Source: Streptomyces sp. MMG1121
GTDB lineage: Bacteria; Actinomycetota; Actinomycetes; Streptomycetales; Streptomycetaceae
DNA: 64,000 bases
Assembly: GCF_001280015.1 (NCBI RefSeq)
Contig: NZ_LGDV01000203.1
Span: 1 to 64,000 of the forward strand
Reading direction: 5' to 3'
Shown here: positions 7,892 to 17,229 of the stretch, piece by piece
How the letters are laid out: each line of letters starts with the position of its first letter
How positions within the stretch are numbered: position 1 is the stretch's first letter
Translations under genes and position numbers: made by a program
Notes under the pieces: generated by a model
What the model saw: only the letters and a program-made list of their open reading frames with translations
Database searches by the model: none
Told to the model about the DNA's origin: nothing

Positions 7892-8359
7892 ATGGAATCC
7901 GGCGACGACATGAAGATCGGGTCCGGCACCGAACTGACGACTGAAGATCTGGCCCGAACCGACCCGGAACGCACGGCCGGTGAGCCACCGGCCACGTACC
8001 CGGGCGAGGCGACCCCCGTCTCCGAGGGCGAAGCGGCGCCACCCGAGGAGCCGCCTCCCACGGCGGAGGACGACCGGTCAGAGGAGCAGGAACAGTCGCT
8101 GATCGATCCGGAGGACGCACGGTCCTACCGCGAGCGCTGGGAAGAGATCCAAGCCGCGTTCGTCGACGACCCCAAGGACACGGTTCGTTCGGCGGATGCC
8201 CTGGTGGCGGAAGTGATCAAGTCCCTGGCCGAGACCTTCGCCGCCCACAAGCGAGACATCGAGGACCAGTGGAGCCGTGGTGAGGAGGTCGAGACCGAAG
8301 GGCTCCGGGTCGCGGTCCGGCACTACCGGACGTTCTTCAACCAGTTGCTCCAGGCCTGA
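7892..8359 (+). CDS. Soluble acidic paralogue of the preceding membrane protein
   Basis: 155 residues. The first 70 are Pro/Glu-rich and probably disordered (EAAPPEEPPPTAEDD). The remainder matches the soluble domain of the previous gene: SYRERWEEIQAAFVDDP, ADALVAEVIKSLAE and VRHYRTFFNQLLQA. There is no membrane segment or signal peptide. A GGAAGGAAG-type site precedes the ATG. The gene lies 62 nt after its paralogue and probably shares its transcript. The function is unknown; interaction of the two paralogues is an inference. Confidence 0.72.
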   Translation: MESGDDMKIGSGTELTTEDLARTDPERTAGEPPATYPGEATPVSEGEAAPPEEPPPTAEDDRSEEQEQSLIDPEDARSYRERWEEIQAAFVDDPKDTVRSADALVAEVIKSLAETFAAHKRDIEDQWSRGEEVETEGLRVAVRHYRTFFNQLLQA

Positions 8360-8709
8360 GGCGTCGACGTACCGGATGTGGGGGGAACAGGCAGGTACCC
8401 GACGACGTGCGCTGACCGTGTTGGCTGGCCGGCTCCGCTCGTCGGGCACCTCGCCCGTGCCGATGCCCGGTAGGCACGTCGGGCCGGACCGGCTGATCCA
8501 GGCAGGACTGGACGCGCTGATCGCCGGGTCGAGAGCGACGCCCTCGCCGTGCTGGCCGGCCTCCTGCGGAGCGAAGAGCCCGAAGCTCCGGCACCCTTCG
8601 ACCAGGTGCCGTCCCGCGGCCTGAGCCTCACTCCCCTTAATCCCCTCACCCCCGAGCAGGCCGACACCCTCGCCGCCCACCTGACGCCCTCGGGCGTACG
8701 CCCACTCCA

Positions 8710-9218
8710 CCGGAGCCGGTCACAGAGGGCCGGGGTCGAGTCGTGGGTGAGCAGGGCCATGAGCAACTCGTGGGCTGGAGCGGCGAGTTCGTCGACGCCG
8801 TCGGCGAAGTCCCCGCCCTGGACGCCGACTCCTGCGCCACCTCGCGCTTCGCCGACATGCACTTCACGTTCTGGGAGACCCGGACCGGCACTCCCGTCTC
8901 CATGGCGGGCTCGACGCCGACGGCCGGCTGCATGGTCCGGGTGGACCCCGTCTGCGCCCCGGCTCGCCTCCGGGGCCGTGACTACGTGCGCGCTGTGACG
9001 GTCGAGGTGAGCAGGGCCGCGCTGGCCGCAGGCACGACGGACGTCGACTGTTCGCCGACCCCACCGACCCCACCGACCCCACCGGCAAAGCCCTCTACCA
9101 GCGCATCGGATACGTCCCGGTCACCAACTGGGCCGCGTACGACTCCTCATGTGCCGTGCCGGAACCCGGCCAGGAACTCCAGGCGATGCATGTCCCGGGT
9201 TCACACGGCTACCCCTGA
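8710..9218 (+). pseudogene. Decayed GNAT N-acetyltransferase
   Basis: A GNAT-like sequence can be followed through two frame changes. It runs from PVTEGRGRVVGEQ through SRFADMHFTFWETR, TPVSMAGSTP and VRVDPV to VTVEVSRAALAAGTTDV; after a shift near 9050 it continues as ALYQRIGYVPVTNWAAY and stops at 9218. RVDPV and the ALYQRIGY end are typical of the acetyl-CoA-binding fold. A triplicated 9-bp unit lies at the second frameshift. Protein-like fragments between 8520 and 8700 may be earlier parts of the same gene or of another one. Confidence 0.65.
9057..9083 (+). repeat. Three copies of a 9-bp unit in the GNAT remnant
   Basis: GACCCCACC is repeated three times without interruption and encodes Asp-Pro-Thr repeats in the ancestral frame. 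Its position next to the frameshift suggests replication slippage. Confidence 0.7.
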
Positions 9219-10297
9219 GTACGCCGTACGCACTCGGTGACGACATCCCGCAGGCTGCCCGTGCGCTCCATGAGCAGCCGCTGTTCGCACGCGCCGTTAC
9301 CCCTGCTCAGCAACTGCGCCATCGCCCCTTCGACGCAGGCCGCGTCGCCGCTCTCGACCAACGCGTCCCCGACGTGTTCCAGCAACGAGCGCACCACATC
9401 CGCGGCGGGACGGGGCCGCATGGTCGCGGGATCGAGCAGGTCCTCGGCCAGGCCCGACCGGGCGGCCTGCCACGCGGCCAGTCTCAGCACGCTCACACTG
9501 TGGTCGAGCGGTGGCCGGCCCGCCCGCCAGTCGCGTGCCGCCGTCTGAACCAGGGCACGGGCCAGCGCCGCGACGAGGACGGTGGTGTCCGCGCGCAGGC
9601 ACACATCCGCCACCCGGATCTCCACCGTCGGGTAGCGCGCGGACAGGCGCGCGTCGAAGTACGCCATCGCCTCGTCGAGGATGACCCCGGTGGCCAGCAT
9701 CTCCGCGACCCGCCGGTGATAGCCCTCGGCGGACCCGAACAGCTCCGTCGGCCCCGCCGACGGCCAGCGGCCCCACACCCGGCTGCGGTAGGCGGCGTAG
9801 CCGGTGTCCCGGCCCTGGGAGAACGGCGAGTTGGCACTGAGCGCGCACAGCACGGCGAGCCAGGGACGCAGCCGGTCGACCACGGCCACGCCCTCCTCGT
9901 CGGAGTCCACCGACACGTGCACGTGGCAGCCGCACACCAGCTCGTCCCGGGCGGTGATCCCGTAGCGCTCGGCCATCCACCGATAGCGGTCGTTCAGGCT
10001 GATCGACGGGCTGACCGGCAGCGGCGACATGGCCAGCGCGGCGACCGCGCACCCGATGCCGCCGGCGTGCCGCGCCGCCTCCTTGCGACAGAGCATGATC
10101 TCGGCACCGAGGGCCGCCATCTCCGACTGCGGGTGCGTGGCGCATTCCAGCATCTGCCCGAACAGTTCCTTCTCGAACACGTCCTGTCCGGGATCGTCCT
10201 GGGCCGCACGGGCGAGGACGGCGGCCGACATGGCCCTCGGCTCCCCGCTGTCCGGATCGACCAGAAGGAGTTCCTCCTCCACTCCTACCGTGCGCAC
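9209..10297 (-). CDS. Carboxylate-amine ligase, glutamate-cysteine ligase 2 family (YbdK-like)
   Basis: 362 residues, close to the usual YbdK length. The N-terminus has the family signature TVGVEEELLLVDP; the middle has ELVCGCHVHVSVDS and NSPFSQGRDTGYAAYRSRVW; the C-terminal part has PTVEIRVADVCLRADTT. The Glu cluster and HVHV supply nucleotide/Mg ligands in this fold. The family makes a weak gamma-glutamyl-type amide bond in vitro; actinomycetes use mycothiol, so the true substrate is open. The start at 10297 is the only one that keeps the EEE motif near the N-terminus. A second paralogue is at 58018. Its 3' end overlaps the GNAT remnant. Confidence 0.87.
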   Translation of the reverse strand: MRTVGVEEELLLVDPDSGEPRAMSAAVLARAAQDDPGQDVFEKELFGQMLECATHPQSEMAALGAEIMLCRKEAARHAGGIGCAVAALAMSPLPVSPSISLNDRYRWMAERYGITARDELVCGCHVHVSVDSDEEGVAVVDRLRPWLAVLCALSANSPFSQGRDTGYAAYRSRVWGRWPSAGPTELFGSAEGYHRRVAEMLATGVILDEAMAYFDARLSARYPTVEIRVADVCLRADTTVLVAALARALVQTAARDWRAGRPPLDHSVSVLRLAAWQAARSGLAEDLLDPATMRPRPAADVVRSLLEHVGDALVESGDAACVEGAMAQLLSRGNGACEQRLLMERTGSLRDVVTECVRRTQG

Positions 10298-10893
10298 ATG
10301 ATGCCGCCTTCCCGTCCGGCACGAGCCTGCCGAGGCACCGCACTGCGACAGCGCCGCCCACCGGCGTGGTGGGCTCGGTCCCGGCAGACCTGGTGTCTGC
10401 GAGTGCGGTGTCCGGTGCGATCAGGAGATCGTCGGGCGGCCGCTCGGACGCCTGCCCGGTCGACGCGGTGCACGGCGAGCCGGTCGGTTCGGGGCCCGCC
10501 GACGGTGATGACCACACCGATGGCCCCGCTTTTCCTGCTGCAGAGATCTTCGCGATCGGACAACGCGGCCTCTCCGGTGCGGACGGCATGAGCATCGTGC
10601 GCAGTGCGCATCGTCCTGACCTCCCAGAACTGGCATTCCGCCCGCCGCGGACCGCCGCGGCCGGCGCTCCGTGCGGTGAGGGGCACCCACTACCTTGAAT
10701 ACCCACAGAACGCCCCCACCGTGCGCCCCTGTCCCGATAGTCTCGGCCGCCGCTCGCCTTCGCAGCGGGTGAGATCACTCTCCGGTGGTACACCGATCAC
10801 GTCCAGGCGTCGACCGGCTCCTCGCCCGCCTGGACGACAGCGGACTCGCGGATCCTGCCCGCTACACGCCTGGACCCCGGTAGCCATGACAAC
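10298..10893. other. Intergenic stretch with at most a short gene remnant
   Basis: About 600 bp with no supported gene. Near 10800-10882 a short plus-strand frame reads DRLLARLDDSGLADPARY before a stop, which looks like the tail of a lost protein. Confidence 0.35.
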
Positions 10894-11634
10894 GTGAGTG
10901 AGGTGTCCAATTCCGACTACGCGGTCACGGTTGAGTTCTACGATCTGTTGCAGGCTGAGACCCAACGTCGCCAAGCCGAGCGGTGCTTTGCCGAAGCGGC
11001 CCGGCGCGCCCGGCGCGCCATCCTCGACGTCGGCGCGGGCACGGGGATCGTCACCGAACTCCTGCTCGCCGTCTCCGCCGCGCCCGTCCATGCGATCGAG
11101 CCCGCGGGAGCGATGCGCTCGGCCCTGCTGACCCGCGTGTCCCGCCTGGGTGCCGACCAGCGTGCCCGCCTCACCCTCCACCCCGAACCCGTCGAGGCGG
11201 CCGGCCTTGAAAACACGGCGGATCTGGCCATCGCCTGCAACGTCATCGGCTGCCTCGACCCCCCCACCCGCCATGCCGTCTGGCAGGCCATCGGCCGCGC
11301 ACTCCTGCCCGGGGGGTTGCTCCTCTTCGACCCGCCGCCTCCCCGGCTGCCGGCCCGGCGCGAAACGGCGGGCCGACTCGGACCGGTCCGGGTCGGCCCC
11401 GACCTCTACATCGCCGACATCACCCTGGAACCCGAACCCGACCGCGGATTCGTACGCACCGTCTTCACCTACAGCGTCGAACGGGACGGGCGCGTCCTGC
11501 GCCGGGAGCGGGAGTCGTTCGCCATGTGGCCGGCCAGCCCCTCCCGCATCGGCGCGGAACTCGTGGCCGCAGGACTACAGGTCGTGCAGGCCCCCAGCTC
11601 CGAGCTGATGGCCGCGCGCCGCACCGCGTACTGA
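10894..11634 (+). CDS. Class I SAM-dependent methyltransferase
   Basis: 246 residues. Motif I is ILDVGAGTGIVTELL, the acidic ribose-binding position follows in VHAIEPAGAM, and motif post-I/IV regions appear as ADLAIACNVIGCLD and LLPGGLLLFDPP. This is the Rossmann fold that transfers a methyl group from S-adenosylmethionine; the acceptor is unknown. The start is a GTG with no strong ribosome site. The gene stands alone between a decayed region and the GAF/ANTAR gene. Confidence 0.85.
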   Translation: MSEVSNSDYAVTVEFYDLLQAETQRRQAERCFAEAARRARRAILDVGAGTGIVTELLLAVSAAPVHAIEPAGAMRSALLTRVSRLGADQRARLTLHPEPVEAAGLENTADLAIACNVIGCLDPPTRHAVWQAIGRALLPGGLLLFDPPPPRLPARRETAGRLGPVRVGPDLYIADITLEPEPDRGFVRTVFTYSVERDGRVLRRERESFAMWPASPSRIGAELVAAGLQVVQAPSSELMAARRTAY

Positions 11635-11678
11635 GGGAGCGGCCGGGCCCGCGGTCCGACAACCCTGACCCGGAGGCT

Positions 11679-11703
11679 GTTGTGCCGTCCTCGGGCGGGG
11701 TAC
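11679..11703 (+). promoter_or_regulatory. SigB-type promoter for the GAF/ANTAR gene
   Basis: GTTG, a 15-nt spacer and GGGTAC fit the SigB-group consensus, with a full GGGTAC -10. It lies about 120 nt before the GTG start of the next gene. Confidence 0.45.
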
Positions 11704-11821
11704 CCGGCAGGCGTCCGCTGAAGACGAGCGGCGAGCGTGCTCTCGTAAGAGCCTCGGATGTCAGATCGGGGCCTGGTGGATCACGTCCGCCGGCCGGGTC
11801 CGCCGACGGGGAGGTGACGAG

Positions 11822-12547
11822 GTGGAGCGACGGCTGCGTGTCATCGAGTCGCTCGCTGCTGCTGCCGCGGGCGTCGACACCCAGCAGGCTCCGCAGGCCC
11901 TGTGCCGGGCCTGCGTGGGTCTGCTGCCGGTCACCGGTGCCTCGGTGTCGATCTCCGGCGGTCCCACGGTACGGGCCACCTGGTGCGCCAGCGACCGCGT
12001 GGCGGCGCAGCTTGCGGAGGCGCAGTACACCCTCGGTGACGGGCCCTGTCAGACCGCGCTCGACGTGGCGGCCCCGGTGCTGGCCGGGGACCTCGCCGCC
12101 GAGCCGGACAGCAGGCGGTGGCCGGTCTTCGCCCACCAGGCCCTCGCGCTGGGGGCCCGGGCGGTGTTCTCGCTGCCGTTGGGGGTCGGCGGAGCGGCCA
12201 TCGGCACCCTCGATCTGTACCGCGACCGGCCCGGTGGGCTGTCGGCGGACGAGCTGAGCACCGCCCTGTGGGCGCGGGACGCGGTGACGTTCGCCGTCAT
12301 GGACCTGCCGCCTCGGCACGGCGCGACCGAATGGGTGCCGGAAGACGACGTGGCGTCCTGGCTGGACGCTTCGGAGACCGGGCACAGCGAGGTCTACCAG
12401 GCGATGGGCATAGTGATGATGCGGCTGCGTGCCGACCCCGAGGAGGCTCTGGACCGGATGCGGGCACGCGCCTTCGTCCAGGGCCGTACGGTCACCGAGG
12501 TGGCCCGCGACGTGGTCGCCCGCAGGCTCACCTTCCGGCCCGAGTGA
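11822..12547 (+). CDS. GAF and ANTAR domain regulator
   Basis: 241 residues. The N-terminal GAF domain (about 10-150) contains LGDGPCQTALD, typical of the Streptomyces GAF-ANTAR family, and a small-ligand pocket core GARAVFSLPLGVGGAAIGTLDLY. The C-terminal ANTAR domain (about 175-235) has VYQAMGIVMMRLRADPEEALDRMRARAF and an RNA-contacting last helix. It probably senses a small molecule and acts as a transcription antiterminator. A full SigB-type promoter upstream suggests stress induction. It shares its ANTAR output type with the gene at 5523. Confidence 0.88.
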   Translation: MERRLRVIESLAAAAAGVDTQQAPQALCRACVGLLPVTGASVSISGGPTVRATWCASDRVAAQLAEAQYTLGDGPCQTALDVAAPVLAGDLAAEPDSRRWPVFAHQALALGARAVFSLPLGVGGAAIGTLDLYRDRPGGLSADELSTALWARDAVTFAVMDLPPRHGATEWVPEDDVASWLDASETGHSEVYQAMGIVMMRLRADPEEALDRMRARAFVQGRTVTEVARDVVARRLTFRPE

Positions 12548-12585
12548 GGGTCGGCGGAACCCTCGTTCCCAGCGCCGAGCCCTCT

Positions 12586-13356
12586 TCAGTAACCACCCAG
12601 CAGGGCGCGTACCCTGCGCAGGGTGTCCGGGCCGGCGGAGCTGTGCCAGCGGGAGGCGTCGGCGGGGCGGCGCCCCCACAGCAGCAGGACCCGCACGGCC
12701 GCGTCGCTCTCGATCGTGGCGGGGCCCTCGGGGGCGGCGAGCCGGATGGAGCCGCCGTCGGCGTCGGCGGTCACCACGACGTCGTCCATGCCCGGCGTGC
12801 GCAGACGGCCCTCGACCCGTCCCTCGGACCCCAGATTCAGGCCGGTGCGGCCCCGCTCCAGCAGGGGGCGGCCGACGGACACCACGCTGTGCTCCGTCAT
12901 CCAGGGCTCGTTGAGTGCCTCCACCGCCGTACGGTCGTCGCCGGTCAGGTCCCAGCGATGCAGGATCAGCTCCTCGCGCATGTGTTCCGCGAAGAAGGGG
13001 ACCTTCACGGACCGCCCGGTCCACATCACCTCGGTGTCCGGGGTCAGCTGCTGCGCGGCGGCCGCGGCGACCTCGCTGAGCTTTTCGCAGTTGTTCAGGA
13101 AAGCCGTCCACAGGTCGGAGTCCGAGATCCGCCGATAGGGATCTTCACGGTCGAAGCTCCTGGTCTCCACCGGCGTACCCTCCAGGAACGCCTGCAGGAC
13201 GCGGGCCAGTTCCTCGGCATTGCCTGTCTGGTGGACCAGGACGTCCCGGACCGTCCACGCCTCGCACCATGTGCCGTCGTCGGGCCGCCGTCCCTGTACG
13301 GCGTGAACGAAAGGCGCCAGCTCCGGCAGGGTTTCCTCGACCCGGGATGGAATCAT
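12586..13356 (-). CDS. Maleylpyruvate isomerase family mycothiol-dependent enzyme (DinB-like)
   Basis: 256 residues in two domains. The N-terminal DinB-type four-helix bundle contains WTVRDVLVHQTGNAEELARVL and HMREELILHRWDLTGDD, whose His residues are the metal ligands of this family. The C-terminal part (VRVLLLWGRRPAD) is the MDMPI C-domain. Members use mycothiol as cofactor or are metal-dependent transferases; the substrate is unknown. The ATG at 13356 fits the family N-terminus. The 3' end faces the GAF/ANTAR gene. Confidence 0.8.
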   Translation of the reverse strand: MIPSRVEETLPELAPFVHAVQGRRPDDGTWCEAWTVRDVLVHQTGNAEELARVLQAFLEGTPVETRSFDREDPYRRISDSDLWTAFLNNCEKLSEVAAAAAQQLTPDTEVMWTGRSVKVPFFAEHMREELILHRWDLTGDDRTAVEALNEPWMTEHSVVSVGRPLLERGRTGLNLGSEGRVEGRLRTPGMDDVVVTADADGGSIRLAAPEGPATIESDAAVRVLLLWGRRPADASRWHSSAGPDTLRRVRALLGGY

Positions 13357-13448
13357 GCGCCATGGCTAGCCCGGTCGGTCGCCGGTCAAACCAGCCCGTC
13401 CACGACGGCGACTCCGGTCGGCCGAACCCGCTCCGGCCGATGGACCGT

Positions 13449-15995
13449 CTATGCCCATCGCATGCCGATGACGGTGAGTTGTTCGATCCGCTCGGGGCTC
13501 AGCGTGGCGGCTCTGCTCCGCTGGTTGCTGATCCATGCCCCGAGTCGGAGTTCCCGTTCCTCCTGGTCCTCGCCCTGCCCGTGGCCGATGACGATGCGCT
13601 CGACGTGTTTCCTCGGCACGTGAAGATGCCCTTCGCGTTCGTAGAACTGCCGGGCGGCGGCGTAGTTCGTCGTCCACCTGTCGGAGTGCGCACGGCGTGC
13701 GGGCGGCTTGTCGTCCTCGTCGGCGGGCTCGATGGCGAGGATGTGTTCGCACATCCACTGCTGCACCCCGGTGAGCCTGTCCCAGCCGAGCCGGACCGAC
13801 TTCACCCACCGCCCCAGGTCCTCGCCCTGGTGCACGACCACGTTCGGCTCGGTGGGCAGCGTGCCGCCGGACTCCAGGTGGAGCCGGACCAGGTGGAAGG
13901 CGCGCTGCCACTCCACGGGCCAGGCCGGGCACCACGACGGGTCGACGTCGTCCAACTGCTCGCGTCGCTCCTCCGAGAGCGCCCCGGCCGGTGACTTCGC
14001 CGGGGGCCCCTCGGTGCGGCGCTGCTCGGTCTGCGGTGCCCTGCGGGCGGCGGCCCGCTGGTTCTTCAGCCAGATGCCGATCCGGTAACCCTGGTAGGTG
14101 GCGTCCAGCGGTGCCAGGAGGTGTCCGTTCGTGGCAGCCCACCCGCGTGCCGCCGCGAGCCCTTCTTCCCACGCGACGTCGTGGTGCGACCAGACCATGC
14201 CGAGCTTCTCGAGCTGTTCGACGCGCTCGGTGCCCAGGGTGCCGCGGGAGTGGAACCGGCGGGCGTCGGCGATCCACTGCCCCAGCGGAAAGCGCGCGAG
14301 CGAGGCCGGCCACGCCCGTCCCTCGGTCTCGACCTCCTGGCCCCTGCTGTCGGGCACGCGGTAGGTGAACGGGACCTTCAGGTCGCCGTGCTCGCGCGCG
14401 TAGATGACGGCGGCTTCCACACCGCGGCGCCAGTGTTCGTGTTCGGGGTTGAGGACGCGCAGGTTGATGAACGCCGACAGCTGCGCCGGGTCGCGGGGGG
14501 TGCTGAACTTCAGCAGGGCCCGCGCCGGCACCGACAGCTTGATGCCGGTGCCGGCGTCCTCGGCCGCTTCGTCGGCCGGGCCTGCTGAGCGGGTTCGCAC
14601 GCCTTGGGAGCGGCTTCGGGCCTGTGGCTCGGCCAATGCCTCCACGATGCGGGCGTCGTGTGCCCGCAGTGCCTCGAGGAGTCTGGCGAGTCCGTCGTAG
14701 GCGCGGGAGGTGAGCATGTTGTCCGCGGTCTCCCCGGGCCCGAGCAGGACCGGTACGACCAGGGAGGCGATCTTGCCCTCTCCCGGCTGGATGCGCAGGG
14801 CACGGCCGACGGCCTGGACGAGGTCGGGCATGGAACCGCGCACGTCGGCGAAGTAGACGCTGTCGCAGTTCTTGGTGTCGACGCCCTCGCCGAGGACCTT
14901 CACCGACCCCAGGAAGGCCTTGTCGACCCGGCTGTCGTCGTAGGCGGTCCCACGGGCGAACGTGGTGAGGACACGCCGACGGTGCTGAGGTGTGTGGTCG
15001 CCGCACAGCCACTCCGCCCAGACCCGCTCCGGATACCGCCCCGGATCGGCGGCGTGCAGCTTTCGGGCGACCTCCGCAAGACCGGCCGCGAACGCCTCCG
15101 CCTCCTTCACCACATGGTGGAAGACGAGGGTCCGTTCGAAGCCTTCCTCGGCGCAGGCCTTCAGCAGCGCGGTCTGCAGGGCGGCCAGTCGGGCCCCGCG
15201 TACGGCGTCCGAACGCCCTTCCACGCCGAGGAGCCGGGCGGCCTGGAGCTGTGTGTCGGTGATGTCCACGCACACCACCTGATAGGGCGCACAGATGCCC
15301 CGGTCGATCGCCTCCGACAGCGTCAGCGTGGAGCAGCGCGCCCCGAACGGGCTGTCGGGGGCGTCGTCCATGGAGGCCACCAGTTCTCCCGGCACCCCCT
15401 GCCCCGTGGCCTCGGCTGCGTCGTCGGGCTGCCACAGCCGGGGTGTGGCGGTCATGTACAGCCTGCGCAGGGACGGGATCCGGGTGTTGTCGTGCACGAC
15501 GGCCCACGGCTTGCCGATCCGCCCCGAGGTGCGGTGTGCCTCGTCCACCACGATCAGGTCCCACCCCGGAAGCCCGGTGGCGTGCGCGCGCTCCAGTGTC
15601 CCGAGCCCCAGCGAGGCGTACGTCGCGAACACCGTCACCTTGTCGAACGGCCGCACCCAGGCGACCAGCTCACCCACATCCGTCGTGTTCGGGAAGGACG
15701 CCTGGTCGCCGCGCAGGGAGGACACCCCGATCACCGGCCCTCGGCGCCCGCCCTCACGCCAGGCGGCCTCGGTCTGCGCGAGCAGGTCCAGCGAGGGGAC
15801 GAGGACGAGCACCCGCCCGGCGCGCAGCTCCTCCGCGCTGCGCACCGCGACCAGGGTCTTGCCGGACCCGGTCGCCATGACCACCTGGGTCCGCAGGCCC
15901 CGTTCCGGCACCGTCGTCCCGGCCGGCAGCTCCAGTGCGCGCAGCACCGCGTCCACCGCCTCACGCTGATGCGGACGAAGCTCCCGTACTGCCAT
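13449..15995 (-). CDS. DEAD/DEAH-box helicase with C-terminal helicase-associated domains
   Basis: 848 residues. Superfamily 2 motifs are complete: Q-like LRPHQREAVDAV, Walker A ATGSGKT, motif II VVDEAHR, motif III TATPR and motif VI QAVGRALRI. The C-terminal 350 residues contain repeated helicase-associated units with W and R positions (LGRWVKSVRLGWDRL, LGAWISNQRSRA). Large proteins of this type are frequent in Streptomyces accessory DNA; their role is unproven, with phage defence or DNA processing suggested by context in other genomes. I see no partner nuclease or methylase next to it. Confidence 0.88.
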   Translation of the reverse strand: MAVRELRPHQREAVDAVLRALELPAGTTVPERGLRTQVVMATGSGKTLVAVRSAEELRAGRVLVLVPSLDLLAQTEAAWREGGRRGPVIGVSSLRGDQASFPNTTDVGELVAWVRPFDKVTVFATYASLGLGTLERAHATGLPGWDLIVVDEAHRTSGRIGKPWAVVHDNTRIPSLRRLYMTATPRLWQPDDAAEATGQGVPGELVASMDDAPDSPFGARCSTLTLSEAIDRGICAPYQVVCVDITDTQLQAARLLGVEGRSDAVRGARLAALQTALLKACAEEGFERTLVFHHVVKEAEAFAAGLAEVARKLHAADPGRYPERVWAEWLCGDHTPQHRRRVLTTFARGTAYDDSRVDKAFLGSVKVLGEGVDTKNCDSVYFADVRGSMPDLVQAVGRALRIQPGEGKIASLVVPVLLGPGETADNMLTSRAYDGLARLLEALRAHDARIVEALAEPQARSRSQGVRTRSAGPADEAAEDAGTGIKLSVPARALLKFSTPRDPAQLSAFINLRVLNPEHEHWRRGVEAAVIYAREHGDLKVPFTYRVPDSRGQEVETEGRAWPASLARFPLGQWIADARRFHSRGTLGTERVEQLEKLGMVWSHHDVAWEEGLAAARGWAATNGHLLAPLDATYQGYRIGIWLKNQRAAARRAPQTEQRRTEGPPAKSPAGALSEERREQLDDVDPSWCPAWPVEWQRAFHLVRLHLESGGTLPTEPNVVVHQGEDLGRWVKSVRLGWDRLTGVQQWMCEHILAIEPADEDDKPPARRAHSDRWTTNYAAARQFYEREGHLHVPRKHVERIVIGHGQGEDQEERELRLGAWISNQRSRAATLSPERIEQLTVIGMRWA

Positions 15996-16097
15996 ATCCC
16001 ATGGGCCTTCTGCTAGAGGCGGCTTTCGGCGCTGCCGGACGCCCGGACACGGAAGCCTAATCCACGGCGTTGCTGCACCATCGGCAACGGCGGATCA

Positions 16098-17060
16098 TCA
16101 GGAGTTGGCCTTGAGGAATTCGATCAGGGCGGTGTTGACCTCGTCGGGGCGCTCCTGCTGCGTCCAGTGTCCGCAGCCGGTGAGTTTGATGGGGTCGCGC
16201 CAGAGGCTGGGCATGAGGTGGGGGAGTTTTCCGATGAGGTCGGGTGTGCCGGGGAAGGCCGGGACGAGGTCGCGGTCGCCGTAGACGTACAGGGCGGGCC
16301 GGGTGATGGTGGCGTTGTCCCAGGCGGCGGTGAGTTCCCAGTTGCGGTCGAGGTTGCGGTACCAGTTGAGGGCTCCGGTGAAGCCGTGGGAGAAGCTTTC
16401 GGTGAGGGCGTCGAGGTCGTCCTCGGTGAGCCATGCGGGCAGCACGTCGGGGTCGGGCAGGGTGGCGAGCCAGCCCTGGCCGGGGTCGACCAGCGGCTGC
16501 ATGACCTCGCCGGTGGGTGCGGCGTCGCCGGAGGCGGCGTAGAAGAACTTGCGCAGCGTGGTGCGCACGTCCCGGCCGAACTCGGCGTCGGCGACACCGG
16601 GGCGGTTGAAGTAGTTCCAGTAGAAGCGGCCGTCGAACAGCTTGTCCATGGCGGCCAGCGGCGGCTGCGTTCCCCGGAAGGGCGGTGGCACGCTCAGGCC
16701 GGCGACTCCGAGGACCATGTCGGGGCGCAGCAGTGCGGTGTGCCAGGCGACCGGGGCGCCCCAGTCGTGTCCGACGACGAAGGCCTTCTCCTCGCCCAGG
16801 GCGTGGATCAGGGCGACGACGTCGCCGACCAGGTGGAGGAGGGTGTAGGCGTCGACGTCGTCCGGGTGGTCGCTGCGTCCGTAGCCGCGCTGGTCGGGAG
16901 CGACCACGCGGAACCCGGCGTCGGCCAGGGGGCCGAACTGGTGATGCCAGGAGTGCCATGACTCGGGGAAGCCGTGGAGGAGTACCACCAGGGGGCCGCT
17001 GCCTTGCTCGGCGATGTGCAGCTGGATGCCGTTCACGTCGATCATGCGATGCTCAACCAT
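16098..17060 (-). CDS. Epoxide hydrolase-like alpha/beta hydrolase
   Basis: 320 residues. LLHGFPESW carries the HGxP oxyanion motif of epoxide hydrolases. The nucleophile is Asp in VGHDWGAPVAW (about residue 99) rather than Ser, which separates it from ordinary esterases. A lid with YWNYFNRPG supplies a likely Tyr, and the triad closes with YGDRD and GCGHWTQQE. It should open epoxides to diols in the cytoplasm; haloalkane dehalogenase is the main alternative because the fold is shared. The start at 17060 lacks a strong ribosome site, so the ATG at 17045 is possible. Confidence 0.85.
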   Translation of the reverse strand: MVEHRMIDVNGIQLHIAEQGSGPLVVLLHGFPESWHSWHHQFGPLADAGFRVVAPDQRGYGRSDHPDDVDAYTLLHLVGDVVALIHALGEEKAFVVGHDWGAPVAWHTALLRPDMVLGVAGLSVPPPFRGTQPPLAAMDKLFDGRFYWNYFNRPGVADAEFGRDVRTTLRKFFYAASGDAAPTGEVMQPLVDPGQGWLATLPDPDVLPAWLTEDDLDALTESFSHGFTGALNWYRNLDRNWELTAAWDNATITRPALYVYGDRDLVPAFPGTPDLIGKLPHLMPSLWRDPIKLTGCGHWTQQERPDEVNTALIEFLKANS

Positions 17061-17146
17061 GGCACGAGCGTACGCGTCATGATCTTCGGATCGCGGCGTC
17101 GGCCCCGGGCCTGCCGCGAGCCTGCCCCGTTCGCCTCCAGCAGGCC

Positions 17147-17192
17147 GGGATCCCGGCCGGGGCAGGCAGCACCTGCGTCCGGCCGGGATCCC
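17147..17192 (-). terminator. Strong nested stem-loop terminator after the phospholipase gene
   Basis: GGGATCCCGGCCGG (17147-17160) pairs perfectly with CCGGCCGGGATCCC (17179-17192), and GCAGG/CCTGC forms an inner stem. It follows the stop of the phospholipase-like gene on the minus strand and precedes the epoxide hydrolase. Confidence 0.75.
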
Positions 17193-17229
17193 GAACGGGA
17201 CAAGGCCCTGAAGGCGCCACAGGGAGGTG

